DNA of 64,000 nt from contig NZ_CP133190.1 of the NCBI RefSeq assembly GCF_030913705.1, forward strand, positions 1,860,001 through 1,924,000, read 5' to 3'. How positions within the stretch are numbered: the first letter of the stretch is position 1; each line of letters opens with the position of its first letter. The notes under the pieces were generated by a model. It ran no database searches. It was not told the DNA's origin and saw only the letters and a program-made list of their open reading frames with translations. The translations under genes were made by a program, and so were the position numbers. This stretch comes from Anaerocolumna sp. MB42-C2. Lineage in GTDB: Bacteria; Bacillota; Clostridia; Lachnospirales; Lachnospiraceae. This document shows, piece by piece, positions 26,394-36,083 of this stretch.

Positions 26394-26503
26394 ATCTATT
26401 GGGTTTTCCTTTCTTTTTTAGATTTTCTTTCTACCTTATAAAAAGATTAATTGCAGTTTCCTATCGTTAATAAAATTATTATATCTGCTCACAAACTGAC
26501 TAC

Positions 26504-27352
26504 CTATCCTTTCACCGCTCCTGCCATAATACCTTTTACTAATTTGTCCTGAAAAATAATAAACATGATAATCATAGGAAGAACCGTTAAAACTAAAACT
26601 GCCATAATTACTGGTATATTTAAGGAATGTTCTCCCTGAAAGGCGGAGATAGCTAATGGCAGCGTTTTTGCTGCTTTTGACTGGGTGAGGGTATTGGCAA
26701 AAGAGAACTCATTCCAGATTCCAACACCATTATAGATAGCAAGTGTGGATATACCTGCTTTTGACAAGGGTAATATTATGGCAAAAAAATTTTTAAATTT
26801 GCCGCAGCCGTCTATTTCTGCAGATTCTTCGATTTCTTTTGGTATCGTGGACATAAAGGTAGTCAGAATAAAGCAGGAAATCGGTATGCCAAATGCAATA
26901 TTCGGACCAATGAGTGACCAAAGCGTATCATAAATTTTAAATTTGGTAGTCATCTTAAATACCGGTATTAAAGTTACATGCATAGGAACGGACATACAGG
27001 CTACGATTAATATATAGATCAGATTTCTTAACTTAAATTGCATCCTGGAAAGGGGATATGAAGCACAGGCGGTTATGAACAAAAGGATGGACAGGGATAT
27101 TACCAATACAAATACACTGTTGAAAAAATAATTTAAAAAACCTTTTGTTAATACTTCAATAAAGTTAGCTGGATACCAGGAATCCGGTAGTTGAAATACG
27201 CCCTTTTGCAGCATTTCAAATTGTTCTTTAAAAGAATTCAGTATCATAAACAAAAATGGAAGTCCGGTAATACAAACCCAGATTAATGCAAATAGAAATG
27301 CAATTGTCCAGGCAATTCTGCTTTTTAATTTTTCTTTCTTATATTTATCCAT
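26504..27352 (-). CDS. Carbohydrate ABC transporter permease (MalG/MsmG family)
   Basis: 282 residues with six membrane segments and the EAA loop (EEIEESAEIDGCGKFKNFFAIILP, read in parts, about residues 173-196) that contacts the ATPase. It forms the second half of the channel with the product of the overlapping upstream gene (eight bases shared). No ATPase gene is present in the cluster; such systems normally use a shared MsmK/MsiK-type ATPase encoded elsewhere. The next gene is the GH3 enzyme. Confidence 0.93.
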   Translation of the reverse strand: MDKYKKEKLKSRIAWTIAFLFALIWVCITGLPFLFMILNSFKEQFEMLQKGVFQLPDSWYPANFIEVLTKGFLNYFFNSVFVLVISLSILLFITACASYPLSRMQFKLRNLIYILIVACMSVPMHVTLIPVFKMTTKFKIYDTLWSLIGPNIAFGIPISCFILTTFMSTIPKEIEESAEIDGCGKFKNFFAIILPLSKAGISTLAIYNGVGIWNEFSFANTLTQSKAAKTLPLAISAFQGEHSLNIPVIMAVLVLTVLPMIIMFIIFQDKLVKGIMAGAVKG

Positions 27353-28256
27353 AATAATCTTCCTTCTTATTAATTAATTTCTGAATGATAAGCGCAATTC
27401 CTGTAACCAGGATAAACATACCCGCGGCTACTGTGGACCCATAACCCATTTTAAAATGGGTAAACGATAATTTATACATATAAGTCGCCATTAGTTCCGT
27501 AGCCGTACCCGGACCACCGCCGGTCATAACATAAATTAAATCAAAATATTTGAGGGATCCTATTAAGGACAGGATACATGCTGTACGTACGATAGGCATT
27601 AATAAAGGCAGTGCTACATACTTAAAATATTTACCTCTCGTTGCACCATCAATAATGGCTGCCTCATAAATATCCGAATCAATACCGCTGTAACCTGCCA
27701 TAAAATAAACCATATAAAACGGTGTATACTGCCAGGCAATTACGCCGATTACTGCGAAAAGCGCCTGTGGTGCCCGCCCTAACAGGTCGATCTTGCCGCC
27801 TCCCAGCGCCTTTGAGATGGTAGTAATAATGCCTCCGGTTGTAGCTAATGCATAGGAAAATAAAAAACCAATTGCCACTGAGGACATTAAGAGAGGTAAA
27901 AACCAGATTACTTTAAATACATTTAATTTCTTACCTCCTGCATCTAAAAATGTTGCAAGAGCTACTCCTAACGGAATCTGAATACAGATAGAACAAATCA
28001 TAATGATCAGATTATTGCGAAAAGCTACCCAAAAGTTAATATCAGTAAAAAGATCTTGCCAATTACTGAATCCAGTGAAAATTTTATCCGAAGAAATGCC
28101 GTTCCATTCGTATAAGCTGGTGTTAAAAGTAGACATAATAGGGTATACAATAAATACCAGCATCATTATTATTACTGGTGCAAGAAATACCGTTGCTGCA
28201 ACACGTGTACTTCTCTGTTTATATTTTAAAAGTGATTGATTTTGATTATTTCTCAC
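27345..28256 (-). CDS. Carbohydrate ABC transporter permease (MalF/MsmF family)
   Basis: 303 residues, six membrane segments, EAA motif near residue 200 (YEAAIIDGATRGKYFKYVALP, read in parts) and the VMTGGGPGTATELMATYMYK signature typical of MalF-like sugar permeases. Start is GTG, supported by GGAGG at good spacing. Follows the binding-protein gene after a 239-base gap that contains a long stem-loop. Confidence 0.92.
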   Translation of the reverse strand: MRNNQNQSLLKYKQRSTRVAATVFLAPVIIMMLVFIVYPIMSTFNTSLYEWNGISSDKIFTGFSNWQDLFTDINFWVAFRNNLIIMICSICIQIPLGVALATFLDAGGKKLNVFKVIWFLPLLMSSVAIGFLFSYALATTGGIITTISKALGGGKIDLLGRAPQALFAVIGVIAWQYTPFYMVYFMAGYSGIDSDIYEAAIIDGATRGKYFKYVALPLLMPIVRTACILSLIGSLKYFDLIYVMTGGGPGTATELMATYMYKLSFTHFKMGYGSTVAAGMFILVTGIALIIQKLINKKEDYYG

Positions 28257-28327
28257 GAATACTTACCTCCAATACATTTTTACAATACACGACATGGCAG
28301 CATGTAATATATCTGGTTTTAAATTTA

Positions 28328-28417
28328 GGGCTGCTGCAAAATTATAAAATTCTTAAATTTCGTTAAGAAAAACATATTTTCCCACTAATTTAAACATTAA
28401 GAATTTTGCAACAGCCC
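28328..28417 (-). other. Long stem-loop between binding-protein and permease genes
   Basis: GGGCTGCTGCAAAATT at 28328-28343 pairs with AATTTTGCAACAGCCC at 28402-28417 (one G-T), with further pairing inside. Without a clean U-run it is more likely an mRNA-stabilising or partially terminating structure than a full stop, as known for malE-malF type junctions, where it lets the binding protein be made in excess. A similar stem lies at the same junction of the second ABC operon (36084-36179). Confidence 0.65.
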
Positions 28418-28495
28418 ATGTTTAGAATAACCTATCTAAGCCATTTTCTTGTTTACATGCTATTAATCTATGCCAGATTTTAGTTCAGAATAAAT

Positions 28496-29947
28496 TTACT
28501 CTGCCAGATATTTTGCCATTGCATCCTGTAATGTCTTATTTGCTTCTTGAGGTGTCATAGTAAGACCAAATAATTCCTGACAAGTTGACTGATGTGCTTC
28601 ACTGACAGCCGGCGGCAAGTACTGGTCATACCATAATTGTACGTTGCTTGCACTGGAAAAGTCCTTCCAAATCTGCTGCATACAAGGATCCTGTATGGTA
28701 TCTCCCATTCCCTTAATAGAAGGAATAGTACCGGCAGCTAGTTGAGCCTTATTATAAGTATCATCATTGTAATATTGGGTAGTAAGAACAAAACCTGCTT
28801 TTAATTTATCCTGGTCATCTCCTGTATTAAAGGAAAATCCGTTACCAATGGAGGTACCTACTACGATACTCTGATCCGCTTTACTATTTTCCAATTTAGG
28901 AAATGCAAAATAACCGATATTCTGTGTATACCATTCTTCATTATCATTTTTCATAGAGGCAGCCTGCCAGGAACCATGAAGCATCATTGCTGCATCCTCC
29001 GTATACATTAATCCTCTGTCCTGACCATCATCCGTATTCAGACTGTTAACACCATCCGGGAAATATCCTGCTTTAATCCATTTTTGGATCGTCTCTGCCG
29101 CATACTGAAATGCATCTGATTCAAAGGAGCCAGTACCATCCACAGCAGCATTAAATTCATCAACACCGCCATAACGTGCTGCTAAATACATAAAATACAT
29201 GGAACCGGTCCATTTATTCTGGTTTGCCAAAGAAAAAGGAATATAGTCATTTTCTTTTAAAGTATTTGCAACTGTTTCCAATTCAGAAATCGTTGCGGGC
29301 ACCTGTAATCCTAATTTTGAGAAAATTGTTTTATTATAGAAAATACCGCTTCCCCCGATACCGCCATAAGGAACTGCATAAATATCTCCTTTATATGAAC
29401 TCTGTGCAATTGCAGCATCTAAGAAATCAACATCACAATAATTTTTCATTAAATCGGTCAGCGGCACAGCAAAACCGGATTCAATATACTCATTCATAGG
29501 TCCGCCGCCCCAATGCATATAGATATCAGGACATTGACCAGAACTCATAGCGATAATCAATTTTTCTTTGTAGGTATCATTTTGAATATGCGTTGTTTCT
29601 ACTTTAACATTAGGATGCTCTTTCATAAAACGGTCTACGGCACCTTGCTGAATTCCATTCGCCGGATCTTCCGTCGCAATGTCCCATAATGTTAATGTAA
29701 TATCCTTATCCGGAACCTGTAACTTACCACCGGCGGTATCCGCAGTTTCCGTTTTTGCTTCTGTGGCAGCTTCCGGTGTTGTAGCATCTGCAGCAGCTTC
29801 TTTCGTTTCTGCGGTTTTTTCATCTGCTGCTTCCTGTGTTGGTGTGGACGATGTTTTTTGCGTATCTCCTCCTTTTTTGCATGCCATCAGTGATACACTT
29901 ACCAATGTGATGACCAGTAATAGTGAAACTAATTTCTTCAATTTCAC
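28496..29947 (-). CDS. Sugar ABC transporter substrate-binding lipoprotein
   Basis: 483 residues. Signal peptide with lipobox (VSLMAC, Cys23), a low-complexity Ala/Thr/Glu linker (about 30-72) that spaces it from the membrane, then an extracellular solute-binding family 1 fold (ITLTLWDIATEDPANG onward; QCPDIYMHWGG near residue 135). It delivers an oligosaccharide to the permeases encoded downstream. First gene of the operon, with its own promoter at 29991-30019 and good ribosome site. Confidence 0.94.
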   Translation of the reverse strand: MKLKKLVSLLLVITLVSVSLMACKKGGDTQKTSSTPTQEAADEKTAETKEAAADATTPEAATEAKTETADTAGGKLQVPDKDITLTLWDIATEDPANGIQQGAVDRFMKEHPNVKVETTHIQNDTYKEKLIIAMSSGQCPDIYMHWGGGPMNEYIESGFAVPLTDLMKNYCDVDFLDAAIAQSSYKGDIYAVPYGGIGGSGIFYNKTIFSKLGLQVPATISELETVANTLKENDYIPFSLANQNKWTGSMYFMYLAARYGGVDEFNAAVDGTGSFESDAFQYAAETIQKWIKAGYFPDGVNSLNTDDGQDRGLMYTEDAAMMLHGSWQAASMKNDNEEWYTQNIGYFAFPKLENSKADQSIVVGTSIGNGFSFNTGDDQDKLKAGFVLTTQYYNDDTYNKAQLAAGTIPSIKGMGDTIQDPCMQQIWKDFSSASNVQLWYDQYLPPAVSEAHQSTCQELFGLTMTPQEANKTLQDAMAKYLAE

Positions 29948-29990
29948 AATCTAATCCCCCTTTCAAGATGTGGTTTCTTGTAACATCTTC

Positions 29991-30019
29991 ATCATAACAC
30001 GATTTGCATATATTTGTAA
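29991..30019 (-). promoter_or_regulatory. Promoter of the first sugar ABC operon
   Basis: On the minus strand TTACAA (30019-30014) and TATGAT (29996-29991) are 17 bases apart. The -35 is imperfect, consistent with an activated promoter; the YesN-type regulator encoded in the cluster is the obvious candidate activator. The rest of the 30020-30225 spacer is AT-rich with no gene. Confidence 0.6.
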
Positions 30020-30225
30020 TTTAATAAAATATCCATTATCTATAAATTTCTTACCATTTTACTAATTATTGAAATTTTAGTTATAAATAGGTTTTTATTT
30101 ACTTAATAAATTATTTATTACAGATTTTGATTAGTATTAAGATCTTCAGGTTTTTAATGTTCAGGATAGCTATTATGAGGTCTTAAATCCATTAGATAAA
30201 TTAACTGGATTAATAAATAAAATGT

Positions 30226-30262
30226 AAAAAGTGTTCAATTAATTAAAGTTGAACACTTTTTT
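30226..30262 (-). terminator. Terminator after the deacetylase gene
   Basis: AAAAAGTGTTCAA (30226-30238) pairs with TTGAACACTTTTT (30249-30261). The A and T runs allow it to work both ways; it lies 14 bases after the stop of the minus-strand deacetylase gene. Confidence 0.85.
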
Positions 30263-30275
30263 ACCATAAATTTAT

Positions 30276-31100
30276 TTATTTTTTAAATTGTCTGCCCGCT
30301 TCATCCAGATAATAATCATCAGTATAAATAAGCTCGGATATAGGTACGATTTTATAGCCCTTATCCTCTAATCTGTCAATAATATCCTCGAGGGCATCCT
30401 TAGTATATTTAGAACCATTATGAAATAATATAATTGATCCATTTCCTAAATGTTCATTATTTAATACTGTATCAACAATAGACCTGACCCCATAATCTTT
30501 CCAATCCAGGGAATCCACATCCCAATCAATGCAGTAATACCCAAGGTCATCCGTTGTTTCGATTAATGTGTTATTATAATCGCCGTATGGCGGACGGAAT
30601 AAATTCATCTCTGTTCCCGTTAATTCTTTCACTTTGTTATGAGTTTTTAATATTTCAGCCTTGCATTCTTCTTTGGTCAGCTGTGACATATGTATGTGGT
30701 TATCACTGTGATTTCCCAGGTCATGGCCTGCTGCCGCAATTGCTTTAACATCCGCCGGATACTCATTGACCCATCCCCCCGTCAAAAAGAAAGTAGCTTT
30801 TATATTATGTAAAGCAAGTATTTCCAGAATTTCCTCAGTGTCCTCATTCCCATAAGCAGCATCAAAACTTAAAGCTACTTTCTTTTCTTTTTGATCTACA
30901 CAGTTGATAGGTGTTCTTTCTGAATTTGCTGAATTAGTAACTGTAACTGCGGTGGATATGTATTTAGCACCTAAAACCATTAGAACAAGGAAGGATAAAA
31001 CAGCAATTCCTGTTTTGATAAAGAATTTTAATTTATCTTGTTGTTCATTATCCATAGCTACACCATAGAAAATATTGTCAATATTAGTATATTTATTCAA
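30276..31100 (-). CDS. Membrane-anchored polysaccharide deacetylase family protein (PdaB-like)
   Basis: CE4-type deacetylases remove acetyl groups from peptidoglycan or other glycans. 274 residues, with a membrane anchor near residues 28-47 and the NodB fold after it: motif 2 GNHSDNHIH, motif 3 RPPYGDYN, motif 4 DWDVDSLDWKD, motif 5 ILFHNGS. Motif 1 reads LSFDAAYG: the first Asp is kept but the usual second, metal-binding Asp is Ala, as in sporulation PdaB-like members. Activity is therefore doubtful. The start could also be the ATG at 31055, just before the anchor; neither has a strong ribosome site. Confidence 0.85.
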   Translation of the reverse strand: MNKYTNIDNIFYGVAMDNEQQDKLKFFIKTGIAVLSFLVLMVLGAKYISTAVTVTNSANSERTPINCVDQKEKKVALSFDAAYGNEDTEEILEILALHNIKATFFLTGGWVNEYPADVKAIAAAGHDLGNHSDNHIHMSQLTKEECKAEILKTHNKVKELTGTEMNLFRPPYGDYNNTLIETTDDLGYYCIDWDVDSLDWKDYGVRSIVDTVLNNEHLGNGSIILFHNGSKYTKDALEDIIDRLEDKGYKIVPISELIYTDDYYLDEAGRQFKK

Positions 31101-31131
31101 ATGAATAACTATACCTCTATCTTATTTTCTA

Positions 31132-32202
31132 TCAGTGGTTATTTTTTATAAAATCCACTATATCACTGGCTTTCGGAGGACAGCCCTTTACATAAGACTC
31201 ACATCCTGACGTACAGTTGCCTACACCAATTCCGGCATTTTTTTTCCCTCTGTATCCCTGACCAATCTTTATACACTCTCCCCTTATGCCACCGGTTTTA
31301 TCAAGTGCATAAACAAGTGCAGCATAACAGGCTGAACAGGCACTGTCAGCTTCAATGTATTTGCTTAATTTCTTTATTGTACTGCTGTGGCTTACACTGG
31401 TTTTCGGCCGGTTCTTAGCGCCCAGTTCCATAATTTTCGTATCTTCATCCGCATATTTACCAATGCCGTAAGATTTCCCCAAACGAAGATATTCTATTTC
31501 ATCCGGCTTAAAACCCATCAGCTGTGCTCCGTAAGAATCCAGCAGTACGGGATCAACCCCGAGCATAATCCGGTTTGCAATTACCGGATTTCCTCCCTCT
31601 TCAAAGGATAAATCACCGCAGACAGAATCCACAATATGAAGTGCAGGGTGAATAACCGTATTAAGAAGCGCAATGGGTTTCTCCAGTCCCATGGTATGAA
31701 AACGTCTTTTTTCACTGTCAGGTATACAGCCTTTCAGATTTTTCATACAACAGGTCATACCGGTCTGACAATGCCCTTTAAGAACCGGAACATTAATCAG
31801 ATAATCCACATTAAGCACACTTTCACAAATATTCAGGGAAATGTCCTTACTTTTAACCTGTACCGCTTTATCCTTCTTGGTGTCAAGTAATTTAACTCCA
31901 TACTTTTCTGCCAGGGACGTATAACCGCAGTTCTTGAATGCAAGTTGAGTACTATCGCCCACCCAGGATCCTTCCAGAATGGTAATATCTTTTATATCAA
32001 AAGCTTGCAGATAACGAATGATCCCCTCTACAATTTCAGGGTGCGTGGTGGCACCGTTATCAGCGGGACGCGATACGACAAGATTTGGTTTAATACCTAT
32101 CTTCATATCCGGATTCAACCTGTCCGCAATTTTTGCAGCCTCCATCAATTCATATGTTATTTTAGGCAAATTAGTACCATAGTTTATATAAATATCTTTC
32201 AT
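31132..32202 (-). CDS. DUF362 domain protein with C-terminal Cys-rich region
   Basis: 356 residues. The DUF362 fold is shown by IGIKPNLVVSRPADNGATTHPE near residues 36-57 (read in parts), the LKGHCQTGMTCCMKNLKGC block near residue 145 and HIVDSVCGDLSFEEGGNP. The C-terminal third has a CSACYAAL pair, a GNCTSGCE motif and GCPP, which suggests an iron-sulfur or metal site. Function of the family is unknown; often found with redox proteins. It is downstream of GH1 and the small DUF6199-type gene in the same direction. Confidence 0.85.
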   Translation of the reverse strand: MKDIYINYGTNLPKITYELMEAAKIADRLNPDMKIGIKPNLVVSRPADNGATTHPEIVEGIIRYLQAFDIKDITILEGSWVGDSTQLAFKNCGYTSLAEKYGVKLLDTKKDKAVQVKSKDISLNICESVLNVDYLINVPVLKGHCQTGMTCCMKNLKGCIPDSEKRRFHTMGLEKPIALLNTVIHPALHIVDSVCGDLSFEEGGNPVIANRIMLGVDPVLLDSYGAQLMGFKPDEIEYLRLGKSYGIGKYADEDTKIMELGAKNRPKTSVSHSSTIKKLSKYIEADSACSACYAALVYALDKTGGIRGECIKIGQGYRGKKNAGIGVGNCTSGCESYVKGCPPKASDIVDFIKNNH

Positions 32203-32224
32203 AATAACACTTCCTTTAATAATA

Positions 32225-32416
32225 TTAATATTTTAAGATCAGGAATATAGAAATTAATAAGAAGATTATTCCTCCTGCTCTATGAAAAACTAAAGCGATA
32301 TCACTGGATTCCATCTCTCCCTTAAATTTCCACCAATTTGACATATACCAGGAGGTGCGCGGACATATAATACCTAACATTCCGATTATTATAAATACAA
32401 AAATAAACAGCCACAT
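32225..32416 (-). CDS. Small membrane protein (DUF6199-like)
   Basis: 63 residues with the ATG at 32416, which is preceded by GAGGAG; an upstream in-frame codon at 32440 is less likely. Two membrane segments (residues 2-16 and about 43-60) flank a loop with ICPRTSWYMSNWWKFKGE, the pattern seen in DUF6199 proteins. No known function. Between the GH1 terminator and the DUF362 gene. Confidence 0.7.
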   Translation of the reverse strand: MWLFIFVFIIIGMLGIICPRTSWYMSNWWKFKGEMESSDIALVFHRAGGIIFLLISIFLILKY

Positions 32417-32561
32417 ATATAATACTCCTCGTAAAATCAAAAATAAACATCAATTTAAATGTAAATAAATTTGTTAACCTTACTTTTAATTCTAACCATT
32501 TAATTTTTCAATGTCAACTTAACATTATTTAAAATGTATGCGATTTGGGTAAAGAAAAAAA

Positions 32562-32596
32562 CATAGCTAAGTGATTGTTTCATTCACTCAGTTATG
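32562..32596 (-). terminator. Terminator after the GH1 gene
   Basis: On the minus strand CATAACTGAGTGA (32596-32584) pairs with TCACTTAGCTATG (32574-32562) and is followed by a run of seven T. It lies 64 bases past the GH1 stop. Confidence 0.85.
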
Positions 32597-32659
32597 CTTT
32601 TATACCTGTTACCTATTCTGATTCGCCTGAAAAAGCCTTACACTTTTGTCGGGTGAATC

Positions 32660-34051
32660 TTATTCTATTAAAAGACTTTTCCCATTGCTTTTTATCACAT
32701 CATGGTACCAGTAAGCGGAATCCTTTAAAGTCCTTTTCTGTGTTTCATAATCCACATGAATCATACCGAACCGTTCCGTATAACCATTGGACCATTCATA
32801 ATTGTCCATCATTGACCAGGCAAAATAACCTTTTACCGGAGTACCGTCATCTATTGCCTTCTTAAGTTCAAGCAAATAACGCTGCATGAAATCAATTCTT
32901 TGCGGATCATGTACCTTGCCGTCTAAGCTTACCCAATCAGCCATGGACAGACCATTTTCCGTAATATAGATTGGAATCTGATATCTATTATAAAGAAAGT
33001 TCGGCATATAATGCAGAATCTGGGGTGTAACTCCCCATTTAAATGCTGTCATATCAAATCCAGGTTTTCTTGGTACTATAACAGGCTCTCCGCTCTTATC
33101 TGCTCTGATTTCTGTTCCCTGATAAAAATTACATCCAAGAAAATCAATAGGCTCTGAAATCATTTCCATATCACCCGGTTTTATCATTTCCAACGGAAAA
33201 TCATCACCAAATATATGAATTCCATCTTCAGGATAACACCCAAGGAAAATCGGATCCAGCCACCAGGTAGAACACCAGAAATTTCTGCTTGTAATGCCAA
33301 AAGCCATCTTCTTGGCTGCCTGAACATCTTCTTTCCGATCCGTTGACGGATAATAAGCTGAGGGATTGGGCGCAATCCCTATCTGAGGTTTTTTTACAGC
33401 GTATTTTCTGATAATCCGTACTGCCTTACCATGTGCTTTTAAAATACTGTGAATGAGATAAAACCCCTGCCGGTCTGTTACGCGTTGCTTCGGGGCACAT
33501 TCTCCGTCTATATGGCCGATAATAATATGACACTGCGGTTCATTTAATGTCATCCAGTAAGTAACCCTGTCTGATAAAGCATCCACTACAACTTTTACAT
33601 ATTTCCCGAACAGATCCGGCATCTCAGGGTTTAACCAGCCGCCGATATCCTGCAAAGCTTGCGGAAGATCCCAATGAAATAATGTTATATAAGGCTCTAT
33701 TCCTGCCGCTATTAATTCATCTACCAGATCACTGTAAAACTTTAGACCTTTCTCATTAACTTTACCTCTTCCCTCCGGTAAAATCCTTGACCAACTGATG
33801 GAAAAGCGGTATGCTAAAAGTCCCATTTCTTTCATATGCTGTACATCTTCTTTATAGCGGTGATAATGATCACAGGCTGTATCGCCGGTATCTCCATTCA
33901 GTATATTCATACGGTTTCGGAGCAAATCAATCTTTTTATTATGGGCATAGGTGTCCCAGATGGAGGGTCCTCTGCCATCCTCACCCGCACCACCTTCGAT
34001 CTGGTAAGCTGCGGTTGCGGCACCCCAGGCGAAATCTTTTGGAAAGCTCAT
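32660..34051 (-). CDS. Glycoside hydrolase family 1 beta-glucosidase
   Basis: GH1 enzymes cleave beta-glucosides (or 6-phospho-beta-glucosides). 463 residues; N-terminal FAWGAATAAYQIEGG signature, acid/base Glu171 in TLNEPQ and nucleophile Glu365 in YITENG, both intact. No signal peptide. The lack of nearby PTS genes and the presence of an ABC transporter argue for unphosphorylated oligosaccharides as substrate. The upstream spacer contains two hairpins that separate it from the permease genes. Confidence 0.95.
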   Translation of the reverse strand: MSFPKDFAWGAATAAYQIEGGAGEDGRGPSIWDTYAHNKKIDLLRNRMNILNGDTGDTACDHYHRYKEDVQHMKEMGLLAYRFSISWSRILPEGRGKVNEKGLKFYSDLVDELIAAGIEPYITLFHWDLPQALQDIGGWLNPEMPDLFGKYVKVVVDALSDRVTYWMTLNEPQCHIIIGHIDGECAPKQRVTDRQGFYLIHSILKAHGKAVRIIRKYAVKKPQIGIAPNPSAYYPSTDRKEDVQAAKKMAFGITSRNFWCSTWWLDPIFLGCYPEDGIHIFGDDFPLEMIKPGDMEMISEPIDFLGCNFYQGTEIRADKSGEPVIVPRKPGFDMTAFKWGVTPQILHYMPNFLYNRYQIPIYITENGLSMADWVSLDGKVHDPQRIDFMQRYLLELKKAIDDGTPVKGYFAWSMMDNYEWSNGYTERFGMIHVDYETQKRTLKDSAYWYHDVIKSNGKSLLIE

Positions 34052-34107
34052 ATTTTCTTATAAACAGCGTATCGTTAATCGCTGCTTTTCTCCTTTTATT
34101 AATAATT

Positions 34108-34132
34108 CTTAGGCGTTTTACAAACGCCTAAG
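34108..34132 (-). terminator. Hairpin between permease and GH1 genes
   Basis: CTTAGGCGTTT (34108-34118) pairs perfectly with AAACGCCTAAG (34122-34132). A second small stem, CCCAAT...ATTGGG like, lies just upstream on the minus strand. Downstream bases are AT-rich without a clear T-run, so it may only weaken read-through. Confidence 0.5.
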
Positions 34133-34226
34133 CCCATTGATTTTATTGGGTTTTCTTTCTCGATTTATATAAATTTTCTCTCTAAAAACATTTTTTAATT
34201 ACCTATCAATATTTATCTACACCTTG

Positions 34227-35105
34227 CTATCCTTTAACTGCACCAACTACGATACCTTTTACAAAATATTTCTGAAAAAAGGGATAGATAATTAAAACAG
34301 GTAAAGCACCAATTACCGCTACTGCCATTCGAATAGAGGTAGATGGCATTTTCATAGTGGAAGCTCCGGAAGAAGCTGCATTTTTAATCATTTCCACATT
34401 CTGAAGCATTTTATTAAGCAGTACCTGTATGCTGTAAAACCTGTCATCATTTAAGTAATATAAACCATTCAGCCAGTCATTCCAATATCCAAGTCCAATT
34501 AATAAAATCAGCGTTGCGATAATCGGTTTAGACATTGGAAGAACAATTTGAAGCAAGGTTTTAACTTCCCCTGCACCATCGGCTTTTGCCGCTTCGATTA
34601 CTTCTTCCGGTATATTTGTCGTCAGATAAGACCTCATCATAATAACGTTAAAAGCATTCATAAGCAGTCCCGGAACGATCAGTGCCCAAATGGTATTTTT
34701 TATATGGAACATCTGGTTCCACATAATATAAGTAGGCACTAGCCCTCCGTTAAACAGCATGGTAAAGAAAATAAAAAAAGCGAAGAAATTCCTTCCCGGC
34801 AGATTCTTTCTGGATAACGGATAAGCAAATAAAGTTGTCAGCACCAGACTGCAGAAAGTACCTGTAACCGTTACAAAAATAGATATACCATAACCTCTTA
34901 TAATTGACTTTGAGCCGAAAATCAGATATTTATACGCCGTCAGATCCAGAACTTTCGGAATAAATGAATAACCGTATTTTACCAGTGTTTTGTCTGCTGT
35001 CAGAGAAGAACTGATTAACAGCACAAAAGGAAGTACACATATCAAACACAGGATAATCATAATAATATTTACAACGTATTGGAACCCTCTATCATTTTTA
35101 ACCAT
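34227..35105 (-). CDS. Carbohydrate ABC transporter permease (LplC/YtcP family)
   Basis: 292 residues, six membrane segments, EAA loop near residues 185-205 (EEVIEAAKADGAGEVKTLLQIVLP, read in parts), MFNGGLVPTYIMW signature of LplC-like permeases. Pairs with the LplB-type permease encoded 13 bases upstream. Likely imports complex oligosaccharides; family members accept diverse substrates. Confidence 0.93.
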   Translation of the reverse strand: MVKNDRGFQYVVNIIMIILCLICVLPFVLLISSSLTADKTLVKYGYSFIPKVLDLTAYKYLIFGSKSIIRGYGISIFVTVTGTFCSLVLTTLFAYPLSRKNLPGRNFFAFFIFFTMLFNGGLVPTYIMWNQMFHIKNTIWALIVPGLLMNAFNVIMMRSYLTTNIPEEVIEAAKADGAGEVKTLLQIVLPMSKPIIATLILLIGLGYWNDWLNGLYYLNDDRFYSIQVLLNKMLQNVEMIKNAASSGASTMKMPSTSIRMAVAVIGALPVLIIYPFFQKYFVKGIVVGAVKG

Positions 35106-35117
35106 TTGATCATCCTC

Positions 35118-36059
35118 CTAAAATAATGCATTTTCCCTACTGATTTTCCGAACAATATAATTCGCTGTAAGTACTAAAATGAAACCAACAAGTGACTGGT
35201 ATAAACCGGCTGCCGCGGCCATACCGATATTGTTCTGTTGTGTGAGACCCCGGTATACATAAGTATCAATGGTATTGGTAACATCAATCAATGCTCCGCT
35301 GTTCATGGGTACCTGATAAAATAAACCGAAATCCGAATAAAAAATTCTGCCGACGGCCATTAAAGTCAGCGTAATGATTGTGGTTTTCAACCCCGGCAGT
35401 GTAATATATTTGATCTGCTGCCAAACTGTAGCTCCGTCTATCACCGCTGCTTCATAGAATCCTTTATCGATACCGATCAAGGTAGCATAATAAATAATGC
35501 AGCTATAGCCGAACACTTTCCATATATGCACAAAGACCAGAATATATGGCCAGTATTTTGCTTCCGAATACCAGGAAACCGCATTCATTCCCAGTTTTTC
35601 TAAGATTGAATTATTTATAAAACCACTCTGTGTATTTAGAAAACCATAAACGATATAACTTACAACCACAATAGATATCAGATATGGTATTAAAATCAAA
35701 GTCTGATAAGTTTTCTTTGCTTTTTCGCTTTTAATCTCATTCAATAAGATTGCCATGGTTATTGCTACTGCAGTACCCAAGACAATAAAAACAATATTGT
35801 ACCCTAAGGTATTTCTGGTAATTGTAAATGCATCCTTGGTCTTAAAGAGAAATTCGAAATTCTTAAAACCGATATTTGGGCTTAAATACATCCCTTTTTT
35901 CATATCATATTTCTTAAAGGCAAGCACAATGCCGGTCATGGGAATATAGTTATTAATAATCAGATAAATAAGGCCCGGTACCATCATCAAATATAACGGC
36001 AAAAACTTTTTCAATGCTTTAAGGCTTGAAATCAGGGGCTTTTTGGTTTTTGTGTTCAT
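35118..36059 (-). CDS. Carbohydrate ABC transporter permease (LplB/YtmP family)
   Basis: 313 residues. N-terminal LPLYLMMVPGLIYLIINNYIPM (read in parts) and IVLAFKKYD are typical of LplB-type permeases; EAA region near residue 205 (YEAAVIDGATVWQQIKYITLPG, read in parts). Six membrane segments. Separated from the binding-protein gene by a stem-loop at 36084-36179. Confidence 0.93.
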   Translation of the reverse strand: MNTKTKKPLISSLKALKKFLPLYLMMVPGLIYLIINNYIPMTGIVLAFKKYDMKKGMYLSPNIGFKNFEFLFKTKDAFTITRNTLGYNIVFIVLGTAVAITMAILLNEIKSEKAKKTYQTLILIPYLISIVVVSYIVYGFLNTQSGFINNSILEKLGMNAVSWYSEAKYWPYILVFVHIWKVFGYSCIIYYATLIGIDKGFYEAAVIDGATVWQQIKYITLPGLKTTIITLTLMAVGRIFYSDFGLFYQVPMNSGALIDVTNTIDTYVYRGLTQQNNIGMAAAAGLYQSLVGFILVLTANYIVRKISRENALF

Positions 36060-36083
36060 AATTATACCTCGCTGTTTAAAAAC

